Shown: piece by piece, positions 47,189-57,318 of the stretch
Numbering within the stretch: position 1 is the stretch's first letter
How the letters are laid out: the number at the start of each line of letters is the position of its first letter
Source: Schaalia turicensis ACS-279-V-Col4
GTDB lineage: Bacteria > Actinomycetota > Actinomycetes > Actinomycetales > Actinomycetaceae
Direction: 5' to 3'
Length of the DNA stretch: 64,000 nucleotides
NCBI RefSeq assembly: GCF_000296505.1
Contig: NZ_JH815209.1
Span: 128,908 to 192,907 of the forward strand
Notes under the pieces: model-generated
Database searches by the model: none
The model's input: the letters and a program-made list of their open reading frames with translations, nothing else
What the model was told of the DNA's origin: nothing
Translations under genes and position numbers: made by a program

Positions 47189-48204
47189 TGAGTGGGCGCT
47201 GAGGCGGACAGTAGATGTGCAACGACACCACCAGCGATTAACACCATGCCACCACCGGCCGCGAAGGCTGATGCGGACAAAGCCATCGCCGCGTTCATTG
47301 CAGCACCGTTGTCGGCGTTAGCTTCGTGCGCAGCAAGAATGGCTTCCGCCGACAGTGAAGACGCCGACGACTCGCTTGATTGGGAGGAAAGAAGCTTCAC
47401 TGTTGGCTGGTCAGATTGGTCTTCCGTTGAGCTTGCTTCGCTTGGAACGGGAGAAGCAAGCGTCGTTTGCTGGGCAGGAACCTGAACAGCTGGATTCGAA
47501 GCACTCCGGGCGGCCGCCGTGTTCGTCTGCGCAGAAATGGCATCAGGCAACAGTGTAGCCGGCGCTGAAGGAGTAACGGGCTCAGGAACAACCGGGGCAC
47601 CGGGGGTTACGGGCTTTTCAGGCTCACTGGGAATCACTGGATCTACCGGTTGAACGGGAGTAGCAGGTTCAACGGGATCGACTGGAGTAATCGGGATTGC
47701 CTTTTGCGTAATGCCGACCCAGCGTGTGAACTCGCAAGCCTCTCCTGCACTGTGACCATCCTTGGTCAGATAGAAGACAGTGAGTTGATGAGCGACGTTA
47801 GCTTCCCACAAAGTGCCGTCAGCATTGTTCGTGCCGTTAGGGATCTCAACGGGTGCCACGAAACGCTCTTTCTGCGCGTCATAGGTACCAACTGCCCACA
47901 CCTTCGCGTCAAGCTTTTCGCCGGTCAGCGGGTTTGCCAGTGCTTCACTACGTTGCAAAAGGGTTCCGTTACCGTCAAGGTAGATGGCAATAAGGTGCGT
48001 TGCGTCAAGTCCACTACAGCTTGAAAGGACCGTGAACGTGTCTGAGAGAGAATCCTTTAAAAAAGGGCTGTTCGCGCTCTTTCCATCGCCCTGCGCAAAC
48101 GACGGGGTAGCGCAGGCTAAAACAAATCCAAGCAGCACAAAAAGGAGTGCAAGAATACGCACGAAATGCGCATGAACAGCACCAAGATGGCGTTGTAGCG
48201 CCAT
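47185..48204 (-). CDS. Secreted or membrane-anchored Pro-rich protein, unknown function
   Basis: 339 residues that I do not recognise. An N-terminal signal peptide (hydrophobic ILALLFVLLGFVLACA, likely cleavage after SFA near residue 38) is followed by a globular part of ~120 residues. Then comes a Pro/Val/Glu-rich linker of PVDPVEP-like repeats, a Ser/Ala/Thr-rich stretch and a C-terminal hydrophobic segment ending in a short polar tail. There is no LPXTG motif. I chose the ATG at 48202-48204, which has a GGGGAGG site 5 nt upstream. Its stop overlaps rarA (GTGA), an odd pairing of an exported protein with a fork-repair ATPase. Confidence 0.85.
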   Translation of the reverse strand: MALQRHLGAVHAHFVRILALLFVLLGFVLACATPSFAQGDGKSANSPFLKDSLSDTFTVLSSCSGLDATHLIAIYLDGNGTLLQRSEALANPLTGEKLDAKVWAVGTYDAQKERFVAPVEIPNGTNNADGTLWEANVAHQLTVFYLTKDGHSAGEACEFTRWVGITQKAIPITPVDPVEPATPVQPVDPVIPSEPEKPVTPGAPVVPEPVTPSAPATLLPDAISAQTNTAAARSASNPAVQVPAQQTTLASPVPSEASSTEDQSDQPTVKLLSSQSSESSASSLSAEAILAAHEANADNGAAMNAAMALSASAFAAGGGMVLIAGGVVAHLLSASAPTQ

Positions 48205-48276
48205 TCTTCCCTCCCCTTTACTCACTATGCTCCATTGAGCCTATCAGGAGAGAAGTGAGAAGATCATACGAAGTAC

Positions 48277-48894
48277 TTACTCAAAAAGTGAGGTATCCCC
48301 CGCACCAGCACGCGCGACCACTCCAGCACCCTGGGTGAAGTCGATCACGGTTGTGGCCTCGTCACCACCGACGGGAGCAACGATCACTAGGTCAATCAAC
48401 TTACCGATGCGATCATCCACCTCGAACCCGTCGATCATCGGTTCGCTCTCACCGGGCAAAATCAGTGTCGAACACAGAAGCGGTTCGTCAAGCGCAGCAA
48501 CGATCTCTTGGGTAATGACATGATCGGGAATGCGGACACCAACTGTGTGCTTCTTTTTGTTCAGCGTCATGCGAGGAATCTCTTTAGTTCCAGGCAAAAT
48601 GAAAGTGTAGGCACCCGGAGTCAGAGCTTTGATCGTACGGAACTGAGAGTTATCGACGATGACAAGTTCACCCAGTTGCGCAAAAGAATGGCACAAGAGC
48701 GAGAAGTTGTGTTTCTCGTCCAAACGACGAATCGAACGAATCGTATCCATGCCAGCCTTGTTGCCGAGCTTGCAGGCAATCGCGTATCCCGAATCAGTCG
48801 GAAGCGCGATCACGCCGTCGTTGTTCAAGATCTCGACAGCTTTGTTCACGAAACGAACTTGTGGATTCTCTGGGTGCATTTCTACGTACGACAT
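48277..48894 (-). CDS. YciO/Sua5-family protein (threonylcarbamoyl-AMP synthase-like)
   Basis: A YrdC-domain protein of 205 residues. The YciO-type start HPENPQVRFVNKAVEIL, the nucleotide-binding LPTDSGYAIAC, RLDEKHNFSLLC and TPGAYTFILPGTKEIP are present. True TsaC and Sua5 make the t6A precursor threonylcarbamoyl-AMP; YciO relatives have weaker or different activity, so the role is uncertain. The ATG at 48892-48894 gives the family N-terminus. It is 72 nt upstream of the secreted-protein gene. Confidence 0.9.
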   Translation of the reverse strand: MSYVEMHPENPQVRFVNKAVEILNNDGVIALPTDSGYAIACKLGNKAGMDTIRSIRRLDEKHNFSLLCHSFAQLGELVIVDNSQFRTIKALTPGAYTFILPGTKEIPRMTLNKKKHTVGVRIPDHVITQEIVAALDEPLLCSTLILPGESEPMIDGFEVDDRIGKLIDLVIVAPVGGDEATTVIDFTQGAGVVARAGAGDTSLFE

Positions 48895-49004
48895 ACATAC
48901 AGTGTGCCCTAAATCACGCACTCATGCAGGTGAAACAGACCTACCACCTGACGAATCTGCCATGCAAGAAGTCTGGTGACACAGATGAAATCCATGGGAT
49001 AAAT

Positions 49005-49048
49005 CAGAGGGCGGTACCGAAGAGCTCAGTCTTCAGTACCGCCCTCTG
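49005..49048 (-). terminator. Terminator after aspS
   Basis: Arms CAGAGGGCGGTAC and GTACCGCCCTCTG (49005-49017, 49036-49048) with an inner GAAGA / TCTTC stem lie between the aspS stop and the YciO-like gene. The T content after it is modest (TGATTTATCC on the minus strand). Confidence 0.82.
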
Positions 49049-49114
49049 CGCTCAGTTGTTCACCGGAGATGAAATTTCCACGCGAACGATAGGGGCGTCA
49101 TTGGACGCGCGCTA

Positions 49115-50932
49115 TCACTTTGATTCACCGGCCTCTTTTTTGGAGGTTTCCTCTTCGCCACGCTTCTTCGGCTGGGCATCAACACCAGCTTCCTTACGCT
49201 GCTGAGGCGTAATCGGAGCGGGAGCTTCGGTCAGCGGATCGTAGCCACCACCCGACTTTGGGAAGGCGATGACGTCGCGGATCGACTCGGACTTGGTGAG
49301 CAACGAAACGATGCGGTCCCAACCAAATGCAATGCCACCGTGTGGCGGAGCGCCGAACTTGAAGGCATCCAGCAGGAAGCCAAACTGCTCCTGGGCTTCT
49401 TCGTCGCCAATACCCATGACATTGAAGACGCGGTTCTGGATGTCACGGCGGTGGATACGGATTGATCCGCCACCAATTTCGTTGCCGTTGCAGACGATGT
49501 CGTAGGCGTAGGCAAGTGCATTGCCCGGGTCCTTGTCGAAGGAGTCCAGCCATTCGGGCTTTGGGGAAGTAAATGCGTGGTGCACCGCGGTCCATGCGGA
49601 ATGGCCAAGTGCAACGTCGCCTTCTGCTTCTGCGTCGCCGGTGGGCTTGAACAGCGGAGCATCAACTACCCAGGTGAATGCCCATGCGTCGGGGTCAATC
49701 AGATCGCAACGCTTGCCAATTTCGAGGCGCGCCGCGCCGAGCAATTCGCGCGAGGGGGTCGGTTTACCCGCACCGAAGAAGATGCAGTCGCCGGGCTGAG
49801 CACCGGTTGCTTCCGCCAGTCCTTCGCGCTCAGCATCGGTGATGTTCTTGGCAACGGGGCCACCGAGGGCGCCATCTTCACCAATGGTGACGTAGGCAAG
49901 GCCCTTTGCACCGCGTGCCTTCGCCCATTCCTGCCACTTGTCAAAGGTGCGACGCGGCTGGGAAGCACCGCCGGGCATGACGACTGCGCCGACGTAGGGA
50001 GCTTGGAAGACGCGGAACGTGGTGTCTTTGAAGTATTCGGTCAGGTCAACCAGCTCGAGGCCGAAACGAAGGTCGGGCTTGTCAGAGCCGTACTTTTCCA
50101 TCGCGTCCTTGTAGGTCATTCGAGGAAGCGGGGTAGGCAGGTCGTAGCCGATGAGCTTCCAGACGTTCATCATGACATCTTCGGCAACGGCAATGACGTC
50201 ATCTTGGTCAACGAAGCTCATTTCGATGTCGAGCTGGGTGAATTCTGGCTGACGGTCAGCGCGGAAGTCCTCGTCACGGTAGCAACGTGCGATCTGGAAG
50301 TAGCGTTCCATACCGGCAACCATGAGCATCTGCTTGAACAGCTGCGGGGACTGTGGAAGTGCGTACCAAGAGCCGGGCGACAAACGAGCCGGGACGATGA
50401 AGTCGCGAGCACCTTCGGGGGTCGAACGCGTCAGGGTCGGGGTTTCGATTTCGACAAAGTCGTGCGTGTAGAGAGTGTCACGAGCGGCGCGCGACACCTG
50501 GGAACGAAGACGCAGCGCGTACTGTTCCGGTTCGCGACGAAGGTCGAGGTAACGGTACTTCAGGCGAGTTTCTTCGCCAACGTTGCCGGAGTCTTCTGCG
50601 TGCGCAGAGACCTGGAAAGGAAGAGGTGCGGACGTATTGAGGATTTCAATGTCGTCGCCCATCACTTCGATGGCGCCGGTGGGCAAGTGAGGGTTCTCGT
50701 TACCCTCGGGGCGAGCACACACCTCGCCGGTGACTTTGAGGACGAATTCGGAGCGGAGCTCGTGGGCGACGGATTCGTCGCGGACGACAACCTGTGCAAT
50801 ACCGGATGCATCGCGGAGATCGACGAATGCAACGCCGCCGTGATCACGGCGGCGATCCACCCAACCGGTCAGAGTAACGGTCTGACCGACAAGGTCGGTA
50901 TTGAGGGTGCCAATGTTATGAGTGCGCAGCAC
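49115..50932 (-). CDS. aspS: Aspartate-tRNA ligase
   Basis: Charges tRNA-Asp. It has 605 residues: an N-terminal OB anticodon-binding domain ([20 protein letters not shown]), a class II core with [26 protein letters not shown] split around residues 210-235, a bacterial GAD insertion, and motif 3 [14 protein letters not shown] chose the GTG at 50930-50932, with AAGGAAG 4 nt upstream and the conserved N-terminus RTHNIGTL. A Lys- and Glu-rich tail of ~30 residues ends it. Whether it also charges tRNA-Asn cannot be read here. Confidence 0.97.
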   Translation of the reverse strand: MLRTHNIGTLNTDLVGQTVTLTGWVDRRRDHGGVAFVDLRDASGIAQVVVRDESVAHELRSEFVLKVTGEVCARPEGNENPHLPTGAIEVMGDDIEILNTSAPLPFQVSAHAEDSGNVGEETRLKYRYLDLRREPEQYALRLRSQVSRAARDTLYTHDFVEIETPTLTRSTPEGARDFIVPARLSPGSWYALPQSPQLFKQMLMVAGMERYFQIARCYRDEDFRADRQPEFTQLDIEMSFVDQDDVIAVAEDVMMNVWKLIGYDLPTPLPRMTYKDAMEKYGSDKPDLRFGLELVDLTEYFKDTTFRVFQAPYVGAVVMPGGASQPRRTFDKWQEWAKARGAKGLAYVTIGEDGALGGPVAKNITDAEREGLAEATGAQPGDCIFFGAGKPTPSRELLGAARLEIGKRCDLIDPDAWAFTWVVDAPLFKPTGDAEAEGDVALGHSAWTAVHHAFTSPKPEWLDSFDKDPGNALAYAYDIVCNGNEIGGGSIRIHRRDIQNRVFNVMGIGDEEAQEQFGFLLDAFKFGAPPHGGIAFGWDRIVSLLTKSESIRDVIAFPKSGGGYDPLTEAPAPITPQQRKEAGVDAQPKKRGEEETSKKEAGESK

Positions 50933-51053
50933 GTGTCTTCCTTTCATTGTGGCCATCCGCGAGACGGGCGGCGGCACCGCGATTTTACTCCCCTTTATGC
51001 GCTCTTGTTCGCTTGCTTTGCTCGCGGGGCTCTAGGAGTGGGAAGATTCGCAG

Positions 51054-52430
51054 GTGACTGCTGAAGATTCCACACGCCTCAAATGGCAACCTATTGAGAT
51101 TTCTTTGCTCGTAGGCTCAGTTCTTTTGATTACGCTTGCAGCGTTTGAGGGGCTTGCCACAACAACGATCATGCCGAATGTCGTTGCGGATCTGGATTCC
51201 GAAGCGTGGTTCTCAGTCGCTTCTGGCGCAGCTCTCGCAGCTCAGCTCAGCGCGACCGTCATCGCAGGAGCGCTGGCGGATTCAAAAGGGCCTCGGACGG
51301 TTCTTCTTGCAGGCTTTACCTGTTTTGTCGCCGGTCTGCTCACGTCAGCGTTCGCTCCTCACATTGCGATTTTCGTTGTCGGTCGTCTGATCCAGGGCTT
51401 GGGTGGCGGACTCATTATTGTTCCGCTGTATGTCTTCATTGGTTCGATTGCCCACGTTCATCATCGACCTTTCTTCTTCGCCGCGTTCTCTCTGTCATGG
51501 GTTCTGCCGGGCCTCGTTGGTCCCGCGATTGCTGGGTATGTCGCGCAGTACTTCGGCTGGCGCCCGGTCTTTTGGGCGGTTCCGTTCTTGGCTCTTCTTG
51601 CCGTTCTTCCCCTGATTTCTGTTCTTCGCCAGCTCGGTTCGTCCACAACGCACCCGGTGAAGAATCTGAAGCACTTGGGATTGCTCGCTGTGGTCGCGGG
51701 CACCGGTGTTCTGATGCTTCAGCTGTCGGGGGCTCTCGGTGGCATTGAACTGATCATTTTGATCATTGTGGGGCTTGTGCTCACCGGCTGGGCTCTCCCC
51801 CAGCTTCTCCCCAAGGGCGCGATGCGTTTGAAGCGTGGGATGCCCGCGGCGATTATGACGCGCCTGCTTGCCATGGGCGCTCAGGCCGGTGCGTCGGCAT
51901 TCCTGCCACTTGTCTTGCAACGCGTTCACATGTGGGATGCAGATCATGCCGCTCTCGCTGTCACCATCGGTACGATCTCGTGGTCTGCCGGTGCGACTTA
52001 CCAAGCTCGAGTCCACGACCCCGACCGTCGCATGCAGTTGCCCGCGATTGGCATGGCTCTGCTGACGCTTGGTCTTGTCCCGATTCTGTTCCTTGTGATT
52101 GCGTCGTGGCCCGTGTGGCCGGCGCTCGTCGGCTGGTTTGTTGCCGGGTTTGGCACGGGACTCATGCACTCGACACTCTCAGTGCTGACACTGGGGCTTA
52201 CCGATACTTCGGAGCACGGTAAAGTTGCATCGTGGCTTCAGGTCGCCGACGCCGCAGGTGCATCAATCGAACTCGCGTTAGTGTCGATTGCCTTCGCTCT
52301 CTTCGCGCTGGTCATGCCAGTAGGGCCCCTCTCCTACTTGGCCTCCCCCGTTATCACCCTGATCGTCACCGTGGTCGCTCTTGTCGCATCATTGCGAATC
52401 AAGGGTGGCGATGCCCCTTCAGCTTCGTAG
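51054..52430 (+). CDS. MFS transporter
   Basis: A major facilitator protein of 458 residues with about 12-14 membrane helices. The loop 2-3 motif GALADSKGPRTVLLAG (the DxxGRR-type motif A) and the helix-5 motif LSWVLPGLVGPAIAGYV (antiporter motif C-like) suggest drug or metabolite efflux by proton antiport. The N-terminal helix-1 region has EGLATTTIMPNV, typical of the DHA families. The substrate is unknown. It starts with GTG at 51054 and is divergent from aspS across 121 nt. Confidence 0.88.
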   Translation: MTAEDSTRLKWQPIEISLLVGSVLLITLAAFEGLATTTIMPNVVADLDSEAWFSVASGAALAAQLSATVIAGALADSKGPRTVLLAGFTCFVAGLLTSAFAPHIAIFVVGRLIQGLGGGLIIVPLYVFIGSIAHVHHRPFFFAAFSLSWVLPGLVGPAIAGYVAQYFGWRPVFWAVPFLALLAVLPLISVLRQLGSSTTHPVKNLKHLGLLAVVAGTGVLMLQLSGALGGIELIILIIVGLVLTGWALPQLLPKGAMRLKRGMPAAIMTRLLAMGAQAGASAFLPLVLQRVHMWDADHAALAVTIGTISWSAGATYQARVHDPDRRMQLPAIGMALLTLGLVPILFLVIASWPVWPALVGWFVAGFGTGLMHSTLSVLTLGLTDTSEHGKVASWLQVADAAGASIELALVSIAFALFALVMPVGPLSYLASPVITLIVTVVALVASLRIKGGDAPSAS

Positions 52431-52479
52431 TTATTTCGCCGTTTGACGAGGCTCATCACGAGCCCGTAGGCAGATACAC

Positions 52480-52517
52480 CAAAGGGATGGCAGATGATTT
52501 CATCCGCCATCCCTTTG
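52480..52517. terminator. Bidirectional terminator, MFS gene and helicase
   Basis: Arms CAAAGGGATGGC and GCCATCCCTTTG are exact complements, with an inner GATGA / TCATC pairing, between convergent stop codons at 52430 and 52580. Confidence 0.85.
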
Positions 52518-52579
52518 CGTTTAAGCGCTTCGTTCTGGGCCTCGTCAACCCCCTGTGTCAGATCGCGCCACCGCTACAT

Positions 52580-54841
52580 TCAGCGTGAGTGACGGTGAGA
52601 ACCAAAGGACCTCGTGCCCTTTGAACCTGACTTGCCACCGCGGTCGAAACGATCGGAGGACTTGCCACGGCCACTCGCGCGAAAACGATCAGAAGAGCCG
52701 GAACGCTTCGCGGCACGTAGCGATGAGCGACGGTCGGACGACTCGTGGTGCGCATGATGATCAAAGCGGTCGTTGCGGTCCTTGTGCGCACGACGTGGCT
52801 TGTCATCGCGTTCGTAACGACGCGCATATTCGCGTTCGCCACGGTCGCGTTCGGGGCGTCCCGAACGATCGAACTTCTTAGCCTTGTCGAAGCTACGTTC
52901 GCGGTCAGAGCGGTGCCCGCCCTTACCGGGGCCCTGGTCCACGCGAATGCGTAACGGACGACCCTGAACGTAGCCCTTGCCAATGCGGCGCAACTGATCG
53001 TCGGTCAGGTCGCCGGAGATTTCGACCAGCGAGAAGGTCGGGAAGATTTCAATATTGCCAATGTCGCGGCCGTCAACGCCACCTTCACCAGCAATCGCTC
53101 CGACAATCGAACCGGGCTTCACGCGGTCTTTCTTGCCAACCTCAACGCGGTATCGGGTACCGACACCAAAGGATGCCTTGCGACCACGACCGCGTTGGTG
53201 GCCTGGCTTCAGCGGACGATCCTTATCACGACCGCCCTCGAATGAAGCACCAACGAATTCTCCGGACTCGTCGATTTCTTCTTCGTTACGGATCTTGCCC
53301 TTGCCACGGCGATCCTTTTCAACGCGCAAAGCCGGACCCTCGTCACCAACAGCGTTCGCCATGAGCGCGGCAGCGATGTCCATAATGTCGGTTTCAGACG
53401 TTTCTTGAACCTCGGTCAGCAGGTTCTTGTACATTTCAAGACGACCGCGTTCGATGCGAGCGTTGAGACCTTCGAGCATGCGACGCGAACGGAACTCAGA
53501 GACTGCTGCGGGCGACGGAATCTGGATCTCTTCCATCGGGGTGCCGGTCAGCTTCTCGATGCGACGCAGGCGACCGTGTTCACGTGGAGTAAAGAAAGTA
53601 AGCGAGCGACCTTCGCGACCGGCGCGACCGGTACGACCGATGCGGTGCACGTAGGCTTCCGGTTCACGGGGAACATCGAAGTTCACGACAAGGGAGATGC
53701 GCTCAACGTCGAGGCCACGGGCCGCAACGTCGGTTGCGATCAGCACGTCGAGCGTGCCGGCACGCAGACGTGCAACCATGCGTTCACGCTCAGTCTGCGC
53801 AACGTCACCGGAGATACCGGCTGCGCGGAAACCTCGTGCTGACATTTCGAGGGAAACCTCTTCAACGTCGGCGCGGGTACGCACGAACACAATCGCGGCA
53901 TCGGCGTCTTCCTGGCCGGCAGCGATGTGCTGGGCACGCGTCGCGAGCACGCGAGACAAGGCGCCGATCTTGTGCTTGAACGGCACGACAGCGTAGGTCT
54001 GGTGGATCGTGTCAACAGTCGAAGATTCTTCCGAGACAGCGATCTTCACGGGGTTAAACAGGTGAGTGTTCGCAATGCGTTCAATCGCCTGGGGCATCGT
54101 GGCGGAAAACAGTGCGGTCAGGCGGTCTTTAGGCACGGACGAGGTAATCGTTTCGACGTCTTCAGCGAAGCCCATGCGCAGCATTTCGTCGGCCTCGTCG
54201 AGGACAAGCATGCGCACGCCGGACAGATCTAGCGCACCTTTTTCAATAAGGTCGATGACACGCCCAGGGGTGCCGACGACGACCTGCGCCCCCTTCTTCA
54301 GAGCGTTGATCTGCGGGCCATAGGGTGAACCACCGTAGACGGAAACAACATCAAGGCCACGTGTACGGGCTGCGAAATCCTCAATGGCCTGCGCGGACTG
54401 CATGGCAAGTTCGCGGGTTGGAGCAAGCACGAGGGACTGGACGAGCTTCTCATCGGCATCCACGATCGCGAGCATAGGCAGACCGAAAGCGGCGGTCTTA
54501 CCGGTACCGGTCTGGGCAATACCGACAACGTCATTCAATTCGAGCAGGGACGGGATCGCCTTTTCCTGAATTGGAGTCGGTGTCACAAACCCCATCTGGG
54601 TGACAGCATCGAGGATCTCATTGGGAAGACCAAGGTCAGCAAAGGTGATGGAAGGCTCTTCTTCGTCGTCTTCACGTTCGCCGCCATCTTCGGCGTTCTC
54701 GAGTTCATCATCGACGAGGCCGGATTCTAAGTCCAGGGTGTCGTTTTCTTCGGCCGGAAGCTCTTCAACGGCGCCAGTCGTTTCGGCAGGTTCGTTCAAT
54801 TCGTCGACGGTGTTGAGGTTCATTTCCTGTTTTTCAGGCAC
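52580..54841 (-). CDS. DEAD-box ATP-dependent RNA helicase (DeaD/CsdA type)
   Basis: Unwinds RNA in ribosome assembly, decay or cold adaptation. It has 753 residues: an acidic N-terminal extension (1-65), helicase core with Q motif GFVTPTPIQ, AQTGTGKTAAFG, VLAPTRELA, VLDEADEML, FSATMP, and HRIGRTGRAGREG. Then come a DbpA-like RNA-binding domain around residues 580-650 (GSIVGAIAGEGGVDGRDIG) and a long Arg/Asp/Ser-rich disordered tail of ~100 residues. It opens with a GTG after TAGGA. A ~240-nt leader with small hairpins separates it from hisS, as is often seen for autoregulated helicases. Confidence 0.95.
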   Translation of the reverse strand: MPEKQEMNLNTVDELNEPAETTGAVEELPAEENDTLDLESGLVDDELENAEDGGEREDDEEEPSITFADLGLPNEILDAVTQMGFVTPTPIQEKAIPSLLELNDVVGIAQTGTGKTAAFGLPMLAIVDADEKLVQSLVLAPTRELAMQSAQAIEDFAARTRGLDVVSVYGGSPYGPQINALKKGAQVVVGTPGRVIDLIEKGALDLSGVRMLVLDEADEMLRMGFAEDVETITSSVPKDRLTALFSATMPQAIERIANTHLFNPVKIAVSEESSTVDTIHQTYAVVPFKHKIGALSRVLATRAQHIAAGQEDADAAIVFVRTRADVEEVSLEMSARGFRAAGISGDVAQTERERMVARLRAGTLDVLIATDVAARGLDVERISLVVNFDVPREPEAYVHRIGRTGRAGREGRSLTFFTPREHGRLRRIEKLTGTPMEEIQIPSPAAVSEFRSRRMLEGLNARIERGRLEMYKNLLTEVQETSETDIMDIAAALMANAVGDEGPALRVEKDRRGKGKIRNEEEIDESGEFVGASFEGGRDKDRPLKPGHQRGRGRKASFGVGTRYRVEVGKKDRVKPGSIVGAIAGEGGVDGRDIGNIEIFPTFSLVEISGDLTDDQLRRIGKGYVQGRPLRIRVDQGPGKGGHRSDRERSFDKAKKFDRSGRPERDRGEREYARRYERDDKPRRAHKDRNDRFDHHAHHESSDRRSSLRAAKRSGSSDRFRASGRGKSSDRFDRGGKSGSKGTRSFGSHRHSR

Positions 54842-55015
54842 AGTATTCCTATCGGATTGTGTGTTTCATTCGAGGCTGATTTCTATCAAGCCGGGCCACT
54901 GTGGGGCCTTCGGCGCAACCTCATCCCACAACATCCACCGCTTAGCGGTGCCCATCACTTTCATTCAAGGCGCGCCTCATCGCTCAAACAAGCCTACGTT
55001 GCTCCTTCACGAAAC

Positions 55016-55061
55016 GATGCTTTTGGGGGCGGTGAGATCACTCACCGCCCCCAAAAGCATC
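55016..55061 (-). terminator. Terminator of hisS
   Basis: A perfect 21-bp inverted repeat (arms 55016-55036 and 55041-55061, 4-nt loop) lies 21 nt after the hisS stop; on the minus strand CGTTTCG follows. It is the longest perfect hairpin in the window. Confidence 0.9.
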
Positions 55062-55082
55062 AGCTACGACCCGTTTCGACAA

Positions 55083-56435
55083 TCACGCTCCGACCGAGAT
55101 GACACGCGGCTTCAAGTCCTGAGCAGACGGAGTCCACGTCGAAGCGTCAGCTTCGATTTGTTCTCCACTTCGAATGTCTTTGACCGTGTCGGCTTCACCT
55201 TCCATTCCCGGGAACCAGACGAATGGGATACCTCGTTTATCAGCGAACTTAATCTGCTTGCCGAACTTGGCCGCGCTCGGTGCAACATCGGTGCTAATTC
55301 CACGGCTACGCAACTGCATTGCGATATCTTCCGAGCGAGCGCGATCTGTCTCGTCGATGACAGCAACAACGACCGCGGCAGGAACCTTGCGGGTAGCTTG
55401 AACCATCGGTGCTGAAATCATGCGGGAAACCAGACGCGAGACGCCAATCGAGAGACCAACGCCCGGGTAGGTGCGTTTCCCATCCTTTGCCAGCGAATCG
55501 TAACGCCCACCGGAGCAAATGGAGCCGAGGTCCTCGTGGCCTTCAATCACCGATTCGTAAACGGAGCCGGTGTAGTAATCCAGGCCGCGCGCGATCTTCA
55601 GATCAGCGATGACAGCGCCGGGCATACGACGATGAGCTTCCTCGAGGAGCGCACACAGCTGATTCAAGCCTTCGGCAAGAAGCTCGCCTTCGCAACCGAG
55701 TCCAGCAATTCTAGAACGGATCTCATCGGGATCATTGCTACGGATCTGGGCCATCTTGAGAAGCTTCTCGGCCTGCTCGCCATTGATATTCGAGCATGCG
55801 AGTTCTGCGGTAACGCCCTCGGGACCAATCTTGTCCAGTTTGTCGAGGCCACGCAATGCAGCCTCAACGTCGGTAACACCGAGAGATTCGCACACGCCCT
55901 GAACGACCTTGCGGTTGTTCACGAGCACGTGCACTGTCGGGATCGGAAGCGTTGCAAGAGCTTCGGCCATCACAAGAGGAAGATCGACCTCGAAGTGGAA
56001 AGGAAGATCACCGTTGCCAACAACATCGATGTCAGCTTGAGTGAACTCACGGAAACGCCCTTCCTGCGGACGCTCACCACGCCAGACCTTCTGGATCTGG
56101 TAGCGCTTGAATGGGAAATCAAGCTCGTTCGCATTCTCGATGACGTACCGAGCAAAAGGAACCGTCAGGTCAAAGTGCAGACCCATCTTGCGTTCCTTAG
56201 ACGAATGACGACCAGCTTCGGCATCCTTCATCGCTTGCAGGCGGTCAAGGACATAAACCTCTTTCGAGGTCTCCCCCTTTGCCTCAAGCTGCTCAAGCGT
56301 TTCAACCGCACGAGTCTCAATCCCAGAGAAACCATGCAACTCAAAGACCTGACGAATATGGTCAAGAACATATTGTTCGATGATTCGACCTTCAGGGAGC
56401 CATTCGGGGAAACCGGAAAGAGATGTACGTGCCAT
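55083..56435 (-). CDS. hisS: Histidine-tRNA ligase
   Basis: Charges tRNA-His. It has 450 residues. The class II motif 2 area YQIQKVWRGERPQEGRFREF is near residues 113-133; the HisA motif GLDYYTGSVYE and motif 3 GVGLSIGVSRLV are present, followed by the C-terminal anticodon-binding domain. The ATG start gives the family N-terminus with SGFPEWLPEGR. It is 163 nt downstream in the plus direction from the MBL hydrolase stop, and its own terminator follows it. Confidence 0.97.
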   Translation of the reverse strand: MARTSLSGFPEWLPEGRIIEQYVLDHIRQVFELHGFSGIETRAVETLEQLEAKGETSKEVYVLDRLQAMKDAEAGRHSSKERKMGLHFDLTVPFARYVIENANELDFPFKRYQIQKVWRGERPQEGRFREFTQADIDVVGNGDLPFHFEVDLPLVMAEALATLPIPTVHVLVNNRKVVQGVCESLGVTDVEAALRGLDKLDKIGPEGVTAELACSNINGEQAEKLLKMAQIRSNDPDEIRSRIAGLGCEGELLAEGLNQLCALLEEAHRRMPGAVIADLKIARGLDYYTGSVYESVIEGHEDLGSICSGGRYDSLAKDGKRTYPGVGLSIGVSRLVSRMISAPMVQATRKVPAAVVVAVIDETDRARSEDIAMQLRSRGISTDVAPSAAKFGKQIKFADKRGIPFVWFPGMEGEADTVKDIRSGEQIEADASTWTPSAQDLKPRVISVGA

Positions 56436-56552
56436 GGCTCTATTGTTCCACGCCTAGGCGTATTGCCTAAAACGGGCAACGATATTCGGGCTCTGATCCC
56501 CGTTAAGGTCGAGCCCTGCAGACATTAAAAAAAACCGCTAGCCGAAAAACAC

Positions 56553-56578
56553 GTTGGCCTTGGGAATCCCCAAGGCCA
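56553..56578 (-). terminator. Terminator of the MBL-DUF349 operon
   Basis: Arms TGGCCTTGGG and CCCAAGGCCA with a 4-nt loop lie 20 nt after the MBL hydrolase stop; on the minus strand GTGTTTTTCGG follows. Confidence 0.9.
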
Positions 56579-56598
56579 CCGTTAGTTCTTGATAGGTA

Positions 56599-57315
56599 TC
56601 AGCCGAGTGTACGAGCCCGCCTCAAATACGGATTTGTCTCAATCTCATGCGACAAAACCGTCGTTGGACCGTGCCCCGGGATCAAGAGGGTTGCAGGATC
56701 CAAAGCATGTGAAATAGTGCGTAGCGAATGGCGCATCTGAGTCTCATCGCCACCGGCAAGATCCGTACGACCGACCGAACCAGCAAAAAGCACATCAGCA
56801 GATAGAGCCCATGGAACCGGGGTTGAAGACGAGAAGACACTCTGTCCCTTCATCTCAACCTCAATATCGCAGTGACCGATAAACACGGCAGAACCTTCAG
56901 AGTGACCTGGAGCTGGAACCATCTTCATCCAGATACCGGGAAGCACCTCAACGCTACCACCCGGAAAATCGCGCAGATCGGCGGGCTTCACCCACGGGCC
57001 GATGCTCGGGGGCACGGGCATCGGAATATGCGATGCCGGATCATCCATTCGGTATCGATCAGGAGCCGGGATCCACGTAGGGGCAGAAGTCTCAGGCGCC
57101 CACGAGGCAACCTCGGCACAATCCCAGACATGATCAGGATGACCGTGAGTTGCAAGAACAGCTCCGACATGAGCCTGAGACGCGACCAAGACCTCGCGAA
57201 TCTTATCCTGCACTCCCGCTGACGGATCGACGACCAGCGCCGCCGGCTCGCCATCGGCAACCAGCACCACGCAGTTGGCTGCGTAGTACGGCGTTGGAAT
57301 AACAGTGATTTTCAC
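56599..57315 (-). CDS. MBL-fold metallo-hydrolase (glyoxalase II-like)
   Basis: A metallo-beta-lactamase-fold hydrolase of 238 residues. The metal ligands are visible: ATHGHPDHVWD (HxHxDH, residues ~56-66), APGHSEGSAVF, and IPGHGPTTVLSHE near the C-terminus. Actinobacterial members next to rel are annotated as hydroxyacylglutathione hydrolase-like, but the natural thioester substrate is unknown, since actinobacteria generally lack glutathione. It begins 3 nt after the DUF349 stop. Confidence 0.92.
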   Translation of the reverse strand: MKITVIPTPYYAANCVVLVADGEPAALVVDPSAGVQDKIREVLVASQAHVGAVLATHGHPDHVWDCAEVASWAPETSAPTWIPAPDRYRMDDPASHIPMPVPPSIGPWVKPADLRDFPGGSVEVLPGIWMKMVPAPGHSEGSAVFIGHCDIEVEMKGQSVFSSSTPVPWALSADVLFAGSVGRTDLAGGDETQMRHSLRTISHALDPATLLIPGHGPTTVLSHEIETNPYLRRARTLG

Positions 57316-57318
57316 TGA

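Noticed and set aside
49577-51064. A 495-codon open frame antisense to aspS
   Set aside because: It lies entirely over aspS coding sequence and its translation is low-information; it is a shadow of the codon bias.
54842-55015. Riboswitch or cold-shock element in the helicase leader
   Set aside because: Only small hairpins such as CACCGC / GCGGTG are seen; nothing matches a known class, so it is mentioned only as a long leader.
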